Of a DNA stretch of 64,000 nt, positions 35,932 through 44,227 are shown piece by piece. The translations under genes and the position numbers were made by a program. Position 1 is the stretch's first letter. Every line of letters begins with the position of its first letter. This stretch comes from Eubacteriaceae bacterium (lineage in GTDB: Bacteria > Bacillota > Clostridia > Eubacteriales > Anaerofustaceae), in the NCBI GenBank assembly GCA_009782515.1, contig WRIY01000004.1, positions 62,001 to 126,000 on the forward strand. The letters run 5' to 3'. The notes below the pieces were generated by a model. It was given only the letters and a program-made list of their open reading frames with translations, ran no database searches and was not told where the DNA came from.

Positions 35932-36738
35932 CTACCTGAGCGGCAATCCAAAGACCATTCCCTCTCCTGCCCAATACTCTGGAAGCTGGCCGTTCCATTT
36001 TTTTATTGCTTCGAGCATTACCATGTTTTCTGTAACTTGCTGGCTTTTCAGCCTGTAGGCTTCAGCCTCTGCTTCAGCTTCGACCATCTTTTGCTCTGCT
36101 TCTATGCGGATTCTAGCCAAATCCTGCTCTGCTTTCAGCGCGCTTTGCTGTGCGATAAGCTTGGCTTCCACTGATTTGTTGAATTCGTCGCCAAAAGAAA
36201 AGTTTACGACATTAAAAATTTCCACTCTAAGGCCATACGGACGAATCTTCTCCTGCATCAGGCTGCTCATCTCATCGCCAACAAGCTGGCGTTTTGTGAC
36301 AAGCTCCTCAGCAGTGTACTTTGAGGTTACCGCTTTCACGCATTCCTGGATAGCAGGGGTTATTAAGATGTTTTCATATTCCTGGCCGACGCTTGTGTAC
36401 ATAAGCGCTGATTGCTCCGGCACAAGCCGGTAATTAATCGATACGCTGGACTCGATTGTCTGCAAGTCTTTTGAGACAGAGTCTGCTTTGGCTTCTACAG
36501 ACTTAAGCCGGTTGTCCATCTCAATAACTCTGGTTATAAATGGAGTGACAACCGACATGCCAGGCTTTAGCGTTCTTTCGCTGACAGCGCCAAATACTGC
36601 GATAACGCCTGTATGGCCTGATGGCACCTGTTTAAAAGTTGCCAACGCCAGAGTGATAGCCAGCGCTGCAAAAATAATTACAGTTATGTATTTTCTCATT
36701 GATAGTGCTGTTTTTCGAAATCTTGAATTTTCTGCCAT
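35932..36738 (-). CDS. SPFH/Band 7 (prohibitin-like) membrane protein
   Basis: 268 residues. One N-terminal transmembrane helix (about 18-38), SPFH domain (GHTGVIAVFGAVSERTLKPGMSVVTPFI to about 170), then an Ala/Glu-rich coiled coil (about 180-240). Such proteins oligomerise in membranes and organise microdomains or proteases. The ATG at 36738 is chosen because the SD ggggtga lies six bases before it. Monocistronic. Confidence 0.9.
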   Translation of the reverse strand: MAENSRFRKTALSMRKYITVIIFAALAITLALATFKQVPSGHTGVIAVFGAVSERTLKPGMSVVTPFITRVIEMDNRLKSVEAKADSVSKDLQTIESSVSINYRLVPEQSALMYTSVGQEYENILITPAIQECVKAVTSKYTAEELVTKRQLVGDEMSSLMQEKIRPYGLRVEIFNVVNFSFGDEFNKSVEAKLIAQQSALKAEQDLARIRIEAEQKMVEAEAEAEAYRLKSQQVTENMVMLEAIKKWNGQLPEYWAGEGMVFGLPLR

Positions 36739-36865
36739 GTAGATCACCCCTTCCTTTCATTCATCGCACCAAAATATCTGCTTGCTATAATTATACTATT
36801 CACACGCCCAGATTTTGCCATGTAGTTGTGTGGCAATGAATGCAGCGCATGCTGCAGTTGCTATG

Positions 36866-37894
36866 CTATATCGGCTTGCCAGCCATTATTTCCTTGTAGT
36901 CCTTGAGGTTGAGCTTAAGCAGTTCAGGCGTGTTGATGCCATACGGGCAAGCCTCTATGCACTGGCCGCACTCAGCGCAGCTTTCTACATCCTTCATCAT
37001 CTGTGCAAACTCTTCTTCAAAGAACCTGGCCGGAGGCATCCTTCTGACCATCTGGGAATACCTGGCGCATTCATTTATGATTATGCCTTGAGGGCATGGC
37101 ATGCAATACCCGCACGCTCTGCAGAAGTTGCCGCTGAGCTCTGCCCTGTCTTTATCTATAAGCGCCTGGCTCTCCTCATTATATTCGGGCGGCGCGTCCA
37201 TAAATGACAAAAATTCATCAAGCTCGCTTTCCCTTTGCACTCCCCATATGGGCAGCACATTCTCAAAGCGCGAAGCCCAGGCGTATGCAGCTGCAGCGTT
37301 AGTGATAAGGCCTCCGCTCAGGGATTTCATGGCGATAAATGCCACGCCGTTTTCCTTGCATTTATTCACAAGCTCTATTTCGCGATCGCCGCTCAAGTAT
37401 GAAAATGGGAACTGAAGGCTTTCATACAGCCCGCTCTCAGCTATTTGCATGCCCATATCAATGCTGTGGCTTGTTATGCCAATGTGCTTAATCATGCCCT
37501 GCGCTTTTGCATCGAGCATGGCTTCATAAAGGCCTGAGCCATCTTCAGGCTTTGGCATAAATGAAATATTGTGGAACTGGTATATGTCTACGTAGCTGCT
37601 CTTCAAATAAGAAAGGCTTGTTTCAATATCGCGCCAGAACCTGTCTTTGCTTTCTGCCTGTGTTTTGGTGGCTATTACGACTTGATCGCGCTTGCCTTCG
37701 AAAGCATTGCCAAGTTTTTCTTCGCTGTCAGAGTATGCCCGTGCAGTGTCAAAATACCTGAAGCCGCCATCATATGCGCGAAGCAGCAAAGCCAGCGCGC
37801 CATCCATGCCAACCCTCTGTATTGGAAGCGCGCCGAAGCCATTTTTCGGCACGGTTATGCCTGTTTTGCCAAGATTTACTTTATGCATTTTCAC
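36866..37894 (-). CDS. Aldo/keto reductase with C-terminal ferredoxin domain
   Basis: 342 residues. TIM-barrel AKR (GFRYFDTARAYSDSEEKLGNAF with catalytic Asp and Tyr, then VIATKTQ with Lys) to about 250. Then a Cys-rich region CRACGYCMPCPQG and, near the C-terminus, CAECGQCIEACPYGI, a [4Fe-4S] ferredoxin-type motif. This fusion is common in anaerobes; electron donor is probably ferredoxin or NAD(P)H, and the substrate is unknown. Confidence 0.9.
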   Translation of the reverse strand: MKMHKVNLGKTGITVPKNGFGALPIQRVGMDGALALLLRAYDGGFRYFDTARAYSDSEEKLGNAFEGKRDQVVIATKTQAESKDRFWRDIETSLSYLKSSYVDIYQFHNISFMPKPEDGSGLYEAMLDAKAQGMIKHIGITSHSIDMGMQIAESGLYESLQFPFSYLSGDREIELVNKCKENGVAFIAMKSLSGGLITNAAAAYAWASRFENVLPIWGVQRESELDEFLSFMDAPPEYNEESQALIDKDRAELSGNFCRACGYCMPCPQGIIINECARYSQMVRRMPPARFFEEEFAQMMKDVESCAECGQCIEACPYGINTPELLKLNLKDYKEIMAGKPI

Positions 37895-38151
37895 CTCATT
37901 GCCAGTTGTTTTTTATATGCCATTATATCGCAAAGCCTATTCATTGATAAGCCTCCCCTCGCAATAGAAAAAGCTTTCCTTATATGACCAAATATATATA
38001 CTATTATTCAATTCTCCAGGAGGCAGCTGTGATGAGTTAAGCGCATCATCGATTAATGAAAACTGGCCTTACTGCACCTCGTTCGAACTTCCCCTTGCAG
38101 TAGCTTCTGTTTAGGGAATTATTTAACAAGCAACAATGCCAGTGTCTATAA

Positions 38152-38242
38152 ATACAAAAAAGAGGCTTTCTATTATGAATAGTAGCATAAATAATGCCGA
38201 AACGAAACAGCCAGCTGCTGCCCAAGCGGCTAAACTGGCACT
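38152..38242 (+). mobile_element. Left-end fragment of the same insertion sequence as at 62.9 kb
   Basis: From 38152 to about 38239 the sequence matches 62927-63012 (atacaaaa, gaggctt, then the first 22 or so codons, starting MNSSINNAETKQPA against MNNSINNAETKQPA) with few differences. The ATG at 38175 would give only 35 codons before a stop at 38280-38282, because unrelated sequence follows. This is a truncated IS end, not a functional gene. Confidence 0.75.
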
Positions 38243-38776
38243 TACTACGTTGAAATACGGGTTTATGCAAGTGCAGGTTTAACTAAGTCCGATATATGCT
38301 ACTTCAAATGTATAAAAACATGTGGCATAACAGGAAACGCTAATTCTTCTTATAATAGAGACGCAGCAAAAGCTTATGCAGCCAAATGGTGGGATAGTAG
38401 AAACCCAGACTACCCAAATTTTGGCTCTACAAGCTCAGACTGCACTAACTTCGTTTCGCAATGCTTAAAAGCAGGCGGGCTTCAGGAAATAGGAAGCGAT
38501 TGGGAGGCTCAGGGATCATGGTTTTGCAACACCACTAGCGTTAATAAGCCTGAAGATTGAGCAATAACTTGGCGTGCAGCAAACTACTTTACCGCGCATT
38601 GGGGCACTAACAGTAATGGGGGTGGCTACAAGCGCGCACGCGCATATGAGTGCAAATATCATATTGGCCAAGATATACTAAGCAACTTTGAAGCGATAAG
38701 GGAAGCAACGAACATCCTACTTGCTGGCAGATCGCATTTTGGGGCATTTAAAAGGGTGCGGAATGTGCCTGCTTAA
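38234..38776 (+). pseudogene. Broken amidase-domain (Amidase_6-like) gene
   Basis: An open frame without a start codon runs from 38234 to a TGA at 38558-38560, then in the same frame to a TAA at 38774-38776. The segment YNRDAAKAYAAKWWDSRNP, FGSTSSDCTNFVSQCLKAGG is characteristic of the putative amidase domain found in secreted Firmicute proteins, with the catalytic-type Cys in DCTNF. After the TGA the frame continues AITWRAANYFTAHWG. The start and any signal peptide are missing, replaced by the IS scar, so the gene is taken as inactivated. Confidence 0.7.
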
Positions 38777-38839
38777 TTGGGCGCCAAGAATGGCGCCCAC
38801 CGCAGCCACGCTGCGAAAAAAATTCACTCTTCAAGACTG

Positions 38840-39463
38840 CTAATCTGCAGCCTCGCATATGCTGTTTAAGCCGCATTCGCCGCATTTCGGGTTTCTTGCA
38901 GTACAGACATTGCGCCCATGAGCAATTAGCAGATGGTGCGAAATGCTCCACTTGCTTTTGGGAATGATTTCATTCAGGCGCTTTTCAGTTCCTTCTGGCG
39001 TTGGGCTGTTTGAAAGCCCAAGCCGGTTTGACACCCGCTGCACATGCGTGTCAACTGCAATGGCATCCTGGCCGAATGCATTTGAGAGTATAACATTGGC
39101 TGTCTTTGGGCCGATTCCCGGCAATGCAGTAAGCTCGCTGAATGTATCAGGTACCTTTCCTTCATGCCTTTGAAGCACCAGAGAGCTCATCGCAATAATA
39201 TTCTTTGCTTTGCTGTTAGACAGCCCGCATGGCCTGATTATTTCTTTTAGCCGGCTTTCGCCAAGCCTAAGCATTTCACCGGGCGTTTTTGCCTGGGAAA
39301 ATAGCTCCTTGGTTGTTATATTTACTCTTTTGTCTGTGCATTGGGCTGAGAGCATAGTTGCAACAGCTAGCTCATACACAGATCCAAAGTCAAGGCCGCA
39401 CTTCGCGTCAGGGTACAGATCGCCTAAGATGCCAATTGCCAAAACCGCACTCTTTTTGTCCAT
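38840..39463 (-). CDS. nth: Endonuclease III
   Basis: 207 residues, base-excision repair DNA glycosylase/AP lyase. Helix-hairpin-helix LPGIGPKTANVILSNAFG with the catalytic Lys, then DAIAVDTHVQRVSNRLGL with the catalytic Asp, and C-terminal [4Fe-4S] ligands in C-x6-C-x2-C-x5-C spacing (CTARNPKCGECGLNSIC). The start MDKKSAVLA at 39463 is where the family begins; an 88-codon upstream extension of the frame overlaps the oppositely oriented gene at 39555 and is rejected. Confidence 0.95.
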   Translation of the reverse strand: MDKKSAVLAIGILGDLYPDAKCGLDFGSVYELAVATMLSAQCTDKRVNITTKELFSQAKTPGEMLRLGESRLKEIIRPCGLSNSKAKNIIAMSSLVLQRHEGKVPDTFSELTALPGIGPKTANVILSNAFGQDAIAVDTHVQRVSNRLGLSNSPTPEGTEKRLNEIIPKSKWSISHHLLIAHGRNVCTARNPKCGECGLNSICEAAD

Positions 39464-39554
39464 ACTGCAATTGTAGCAAAAGCTCAATTGATTGTATAGT
39501 TTAGCAATTCGGGCTAAAGATAATACAGAAAAACCATAGCACATTGGAGGATAT

Positions 39555-39785
39555 ATGGATAGGCGTGAAAGAACCGTAATTAGCGCTATTGCCGCATCAG
39601 CAGCTGCCGCCGGCGCTGTTGCAGCAGGAGTTGGCTTTCTCACTAGCGCAAAAGGCGAAAGATATGTTAATAAGAGCAAGAGGGCAATATCAAGGGCAAT
39701 GTCAAACGGAGTCGAAAAAACAGCCAAAGGAACCTCAGAAACACTTCACAATGTAGCCGACAAAATATCTAAAACATTCACCTAG
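39555..39785 (+). CDS. Small YtxH-like protein
   Basis: 76 residues, SD ggaggata. Ala/Gly-rich hydrophobic N-terminal segment (about 10-30) followed by a Ser/Lys-rich amphipathic helix (SKRAISRAMSNGVEKTAKGTSETLHNVADKIS). Resembles short YtxH/general stress-type proteins; no defined function. Own terminator. Confidence 0.6.
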   Translation: MDRRERTVISAIAASAAAAGAVAAGVGFLTSAKGERYVNKSKRAISRAMSNGVEKTAKGTSETLHNVADKISKTFT

Positions 39786-39797
39786 GAATTAAGTGCA

Positions 39798-39824
39798 AAG
39801 CCTGCTTATGCAGGCTTTATTCTA
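39798..39824 (+). terminator. Terminator of the small YtxH-like gene
   Basis: Perfect eight-pair stem aagcctgc/gcaggctt with a four-base loop, then tattctatt. Confidence 0.75.
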
Positions 39825-39921
39825 TTGCAGCATAAAATAAGCATAATTTTGAAAATTGCAAGAAATATATAGTTATAAAGGCGTGATTATCACTTTTTTT
39901 TGCTGCCGGCCTAATCTAAGC

Positions 39922-39950
39922 TTGCTAAAAAGCACAAAAAAACATATAAT
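39922..39950 (+). promoter_or_regulatory. Promoter of the cooC-acsDCE operon
   Basis: TTGCTA (39922-39927), 17-nt spacer, TATAAT (39945-39950), 63 nt before the cooC start. Confidence 0.65.
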
Positions 39951-40013
39951 TGTGATCGGTCGGCAGGATATTTGCCGTATATTTGTGCGTAAAGACAATA
40001 CGAGGAGGTAAGC

Positions 40014-40784
40014 ATGGCCTACACAATAGCTGTCGCTGGCAAAGGCGGTACAGGAAAAACAACTATTTGCGGCATGATAATAGACTATCTATGCTCTAAT
40101 AGCAAAACGCCAATCCTCGCAGTAGACGCTGATGCCAATTCAAACCTAAATGAAGTTTTAGGCGTAGATATAGAGACTACACTCGGCGAAATACGCGAAG
40201 AAGTAGCCAGAGCCGAGCTAGCAGCTGTTAGCCCAATCCCAGCAGGCATTTCCAAAATGGACTATATGGAGACAAAGTTTGCCAATGCATTAATTGAAGA
40301 GAAAGACTTTGACATGCTTGTTATGGGTAGAAGCCAGGGCGAAGGCTGCTATTGTTATGTAAACGGGATTTTAAAAACCCAAATAACCAAGCTAGCCCAA
40401 AATTATAAATATATCGTTGTTGACAATGAAGCGGGAATGGAGCACATTTCACGCGGAATAGTTAAAAAAATCGATGTTCTTCTTTTAGTCTCTGATGCCT
40501 CTCGCAGAGGGGTGCAAGCGGCTGGAAGAATAGCTGAGATTGTTAGGGAGATGGGCCTGAACCCAACCGTTATGGGCTTAATAATCAACCGCGCGCCCAA
40601 CGGCTTTGTGCCGCAGGGGCTTGGCGATGAGATTGAAAAGCAGGGTTTATCGCTTCTTGGCGTTGTTCCCCACGACGAGCTTGTATATGAATATGACTCG
40701 CAGGGAATGCCAACATCCCAGCTGCCGGAGGGCTCTGTGTCAAAAAAAGCCATACATGAAATCATGGCAAAACTTGGCGCCTGA
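40014..40784 (+). CDS. cooC: CO dehydrogenase/acetyl-CoA synthase maturation ATPase
   Basis: 256 residues. Deviant Walker A GKGGTGKTT at residues 10-18, the Cys pair in GEGCYCYVNG (about 104-113) that binds nickel at the dimer interface, and YKYIVVDNEAGMEHISRG. CooC/AcsF supplies nickel to CODH or ACS. Strong SD cgaggaggt. First gene of the carbonyl-branch operon. Confidence 0.95.
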   Translation: MAYTIAVAGKGGTGKTTICGMIIDYLCSNSKTPILAVDADANSNLNEVLGVDIETTLGEIREEVARAELAAVSPIPAGISKMDYMETKFANALIEEKDFDMLVMGRSQGEGCYCYVNGILKTQITKLAQNYKYIVVDNEAGMEHISRGIVKKIDVLLLVSDASRRGVQAAGRIAEIVREMGLNPTVMGLIINRAPNGFVPQGLGDEIEKQGLSLLGVVPHDELVYEYDSQGMPTSQLPEGSVSKKAIHEIMAKLGA

Positions 40785-40824
40785 GCGCTTCTGAGCAAAA
40801 TTCTAGGAGGAAAAAAACAAAGGT

Positions 40825-41766
40825 ATGCCATTCAAAAGTTCGCCACAGAAATTTAACGCATCCATAAAAACTGTAGAAATTGGCACAGGCGACAAAAAAA
40901 TTGCCCTTGGAGGCGAAAATGTCTTGCCATTCTATTCTTTTGATGGCTCAGCGGAAAATTTAAAAAAGGTGGGCATCGAGATCCTCGACACAGGACTTGA
41001 AACTTTCTCGCCTGAGCTTGCTGAATTCTACGGCAATGAAACTGAGATAGCAGCGATTGCCAAGAAGGCAGCGCAAGCCGAAGGCGCGGATTTTTTATGC
41101 CTTCGTTTCGAGGGGGCTGATCCAAACGGCCTAGACAGGCCTGTCGAAGAATGTGTAGCAATAGCAAGCGCTGTATGCGATGCCATCGATATTCCGTTAG
41201 TAATCTATGGCTCGAAAAACGGCGAAAAGGACATAGCACTATTTGGCGCTATAGCTGAAGCATTGCAAGGCAAGAATGCTCTGTTTATGTCAGCCAACGA
41301 AGAAAATTACAAAACATTGGCTGCATCTGTTGGTCTGGCTTATGGCCAAAAGCTCTCAGCTGAGTCGGCAGTCGACATAAACCTTGCCAAACAGCTAAAC
41401 GTTCTGATTGGCCAAGTAGGCGTTGCGCCAGAATCTATAGTCATGAACGTAGGCGCGGCAACCGCCGGCTACGGCTTTGAATATGTTGCTTCAACAATGC
41501 AGCGCACAATTATGGCAGCATTGCAGCAAAATGATGTAATGATTCAAATGCCAATAATTACTCCAGTTTCAAGTGAAACATGGTATGTAAAAGAGTCTGT
41601 TGCCGCTGAAGCGGATGTTCCCGAATGGGGAAGCGCCAACGAGCGCGGAATTATGAACGAGATCGCTACAGCCGCCGCATGCCTCGCAGCCGGGTCACAT
41701 GCCGTTATCTTAAGGCACCCAACTTCTGTAAAGGCAGTTTCAAACTTAATACAAGCACTTGCTTAA
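40825..41766 (+). CDS. acsD: Corrinoid iron-sulfur protein small subunit
   Basis: 313 residues, full length, TIM-barrel delta subunit. Segments IALGGENVLPFYSFDG, ADFLCLRFEGADPNG and MNVGAATAGYGFEYVASTMQRTI identify it. With AcsC it carries the methyl group from AcsE to acetyl-CoA synthase. SD aggagg. Located 40 nt after cooC and 15 nt before acsC. Confidence 0.96.
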   Translation: MPFKSSPQKFNASIKTVEIGTGDKKIALGGENVLPFYSFDGSAENLKKVGIEILDTGLETFSPELAEFYGNETEIAAIAKKAAQAEGADFLCLRFEGADPNGLDRPVEECVAIASAVCDAIDIPLVIYGSKNGEKDIALFGAIAEALQGKNALFMSANEENYKTLAASVGLAYGQKLSAESAVDINLAKQLNVLIGQVGVAPESIVMNVGAATAGYGFEYVASTMQRTIMAALQQNDVMIQMPIITPVSSETWYVKESVAAEADVPEWGSANERGIMNEIATAAACLAAGSHAVILRHPTSVKAVSNLIQALA

Positions 41767-41781
41767 ATCGGAGGATATAAT

Positions 41782-43122
41782 ATGGCACTAACAGGCATTC
41801 AGATTTTTAAAGTAACACCAAAAACCAACTGCAAAGACTGCGGAAGCCCAACATGCATGGCATTTGCTATGAAAGTTGCCCAAGGCGCTGTTGAGTTGGA
41901 AAAATGCCCGCACCTTTCCCCTGATGTCATTGCAGAGCTGTCTGATGCAACAGCCCCTCCGATGAAAACAATTAAAGCCGGAGAGTCTGATCAGTATAGC
42001 CTTGGCGGGGAGACAGTCCTTGAAAGGCATGAGAAAACATTTGTCTCAAAACCCCTGTTTGCTCTTTCTGTATGCAATGCAGCCAGCGATGAGCACAACA
42101 ATTCTGTATTTGAAACAGCAAATGAAGTAGACTATTTGCGCATTGGCGAGCGCATGTTTGTTGAATTCATATATGTAAACTATGTTGACGGCAAAGGCGA
42201 AGATCGCTACCTCGATTTAGTCACAAAAGCTGTTGGCACAGGAAAAGACATAATCTTAAGCGTTCGCGATGCTGCTGTTGCTGAAAAAGCGCTTGAGATT
42301 GCAAAAGCCAAAAAGCCAATGCTCGTTGGCGCAAATGCTTCCAACTATGAAGCAATGAATGCGCTTGCCAGCGCAAACGGCATTGTTCTTGGTGTTGGCG
42401 GAGCAGACCTTAATGAATTGCACGACACAGTAGAAAAGCTAGAAAAGCTTGGCAACAAGAACCTAATCCTTGATGTAGGGTTTGCCTCAGCTGCACAGGC
42501 TTTCCGCAATTCAGTCGAAATCCGCCGCGCAGCAATAAAAGGGGAAGACAGGCCATTTGGGTATCCGTCGCTTGTAAATATCGAGCGCTTAGCTCCCGGA
42601 GACGAGTACCTGCAGACAGCATTCGCTTCCCTGTTTATTTTAAAGTATGGCTCAATCCTGGTAATGGAGAGCATGAGCTATGCCCAAGCGCTGCCTTTGT
42701 TCGCACTTCGCCAGAACATCTACACAGACCCTCAGAAACCAATGAGAGTCGAGCCTGGCATCTATCCGCTTAATGGCGCAGATGAAAATGCAGTAGTCGC
42801 AATTACAGTTGACTTTGCCCTTTCATACTTTGTCATCAGCGGCGAGCTTGAGAGATCAGGCGTGCCTGTCAACCTTGTAATTCCAGATGCCGGAGGGTAT
42901 TCAGTCCTGACATCCTGGGCAGCCGGAAAATTCAGTGCAGGCAGCATAGCAAGTTTCTTTGAGGAGTTTGGCATAGCAGACAAAATTAAGTCCCGCAGGC
43001 TGGTGCTTCCAGGCAAAGTTGCTGTCCTTAAGGGAGAGCTCGAAGACAAGCTTCCTGACTGGGAGATAATAGTAGGGCCCAACGAAGCTATGCAGGCTGT
43101 TAAGTTCTTTAAAGAGCTATAA
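41782..43122 (+). CDS. acsC: Corrinoid iron-sulfur protein large subunit
   Basis: 446 residues. N-terminal [4Fe-4S] domain with Cys 17, 20, 25 and 42 (CKDCGSPTC ... KCP), TIM barrel in the middle, and a C-terminal corrinoid-binding domain (VNLVIPDAGGYSVLTSWAAGKFS at about 378). The cluster takes part in reductive activation of Co(II). The SD is ggaggata. Confidence 0.96.
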   Translation: MALTGIQIFKVTPKTNCKDCGSPTCMAFAMKVAQGAVELEKCPHLSPDVIAELSDATAPPMKTIKAGESDQYSLGGETVLERHEKTFVSKPLFALSVCNAASDEHNNSVFETANEVDYLRIGERMFVEFIYVNYVDGKGEDRYLDLVTKAVGTGKDIILSVRDAAVAEKALEIAKAKKPMLVGANASNYEAMNALASANGIVLGVGGADLNELHDTVEKLEKLGNKNLILDVGFASAAQAFRNSVEIRRAAIKGEDRPFGYPSLVNIERLAPGDEYLQTAFASLFILKYGSILVMESMSYAQALPLFALRQNIYTDPQKPMRVEPGIYPLNGADENAVVAITVDFALSYFVISGELERSGVPVNLVIPDAGGYSVLTSWAAGKFSAGSIASFFEEFGIADKIKSRRLVLPGKVAVLKGELEDKLPDWEIIVGPNEAMQAVKFFKEL

Positions 43123-43148
43123 GAATAACCTAAGGAGCACAATCTTTC

Positions 43149-43934
43149 ATGAGCAAATTTATCGTCATTGGCGAGCGCATCCACGTTATTTCGCCCGTGA
43201 TCCGCGAGGCGCTGGACAAAAGGGATCCTGAGCCTATTTTACAAAGAGCCAAAGATCAGATAGCTGCCGGAGCTACCTATATCGATGTCAACATAGGCCC
43301 TGCTGAATCGCAAGGCGTTGATATTATGAAATGGGCAGTAACAACAATTCAAGAAGCTTGCGATAATATACCGCTGGCACTTGATACAGCGAATAAAGCT
43401 GCTATTGAAGCAGGAATATCTGTTTACAACCGCTCAAAAGGCAAGCCGATAGTCAATAGCGCAGATGCTGGCGACAGAGTCGAGTACATTGACTTGGCGG
43501 CTGCCAATGATGCAATCATTATTGCCCTTTTGTCAAAAGACGGCATACCATCAGACAATGATGAGAGAATGGAATACTTGCAGGAAATGCTGGAGCGCGG
43601 AATGGGCTTAGGCATGGAGCCTGACGATATGTGGTTTGACCCTCTGTTCCTCGTTATTAAAGGGATGCAGGAGAAACAGCTTGAGGTGCTGGAAGCCATC
43701 AAGATGGTCACAGACATGGGCCTTATGACAACTGGCGGGCTGTCAAATGTCTCAAATGGCATGCCCAAGAATATTAGGCCGATAATTGATGCAGTATTTA
43801 TTGCCAGAGCTATTCAGGCTGGCTTCACATCAGCTATTCTCAACCCCAATGACGAGCAGATGATGCAAACAATTAAGTGCTGCGACATTATCAACAACGA
43901 AGTCCTATATGCCGATTCGTTCCTAGATCTGTAA
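43149..43934 (+). CDS. acsE: Methyl-H4folate:corrinoid iron-sulfur protein methyltransferase
   Basis: 261 residues, full length. VIGERIHVISPVIREALDKRDP at the start, AGATYIDVNIGPAE, PLALDTANKAAIEAG, VNSADAGD, MTTGGLSNVSNGMP are AcsE signatures, including the Asp and Asn residues that hold the pterin. It joins the methyl and carbonyl branches. Last gene of the operon before a terminator. Confidence 0.96.
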   Translation: MSKFIVIGERIHVISPVIREALDKRDPEPILQRAKDQIAAGATYIDVNIGPAESQGVDIMKWAVTTIQEACDNIPLALDTANKAAIEAGISVYNRSKGKPIVNSADAGDRVEYIDLAAANDAIIIALLSKDGIPSDNDERMEYLQEMLERGMGLGMEPDDMWFDPLFLVIKGMQEKQLEVLEAIKMVTDMGLMTTGGLSNVSNGMPKNIRPIIDAVFIARAIQAGFTSAILNPNDEQMMQTIKCCDIINNEVLYADSFLDL

Positions 43935-43955
43935 AAATCATTGTAAAATCCTTTG

Positions 43956-43998
43956 TGCCTTGATTTTTGGGTTTCGCCAAAGGTCAAGGCATATTGTT
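43956..43998 (+). terminator. Terminator after acsE
   Basis: Eight-pair stem tgccttga/tcaaggca (43956-43963 with 43984-43991), inner gg/cc pairs, followed by tattgtttt. Confidence 0.75.
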
Positions 43999-44096
43999 TT
44001 AAGGCGCTATGCTCGCTGGCATTTCGGAGGATTCCAGCGAAAGGCTCAGCTAAATTGCATGAATTTAATGCACTATTATGCCCTCATATTGAATAA

Positions 44097-44125
44097 TTGA
44101 AGCTATAACCAAATTGTCTTATATC
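44097..44125 (+). promoter_or_regulatory. Possible promoter of the hydantoinase-like gene
   Basis: TTGAAG (44097-44102), 17-nt spacer, TATATC (44120-44125). Confidence 0.45.
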
Positions 44126-44227
44126 GACAAGCAATGCTGAGCAGCTTAAATAGCAAAGATAGGAATTGGCTCATGCCCGGCAAAAAATGAAAAACCAGGC
44201 ATATCAACATTAAAGGAGACTACTTTC

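Noticed and set aside
38080-38100. gttcgaac sequence as a tRNA T-loop
   Set aside because: No acceptor, D or anticodon arms can be formed around it.
38046-38270. Minus-strand 74-codon frame over the IS scar
   Set aside because: Antisense to the IS fragment; no SD or domain.
39464-39727. N-terminal extension of nth
   Set aside because: Has no similarity to endonuclease III, overlaps an oppositely oriented gene and would put 88 extra residues before the conserved start.
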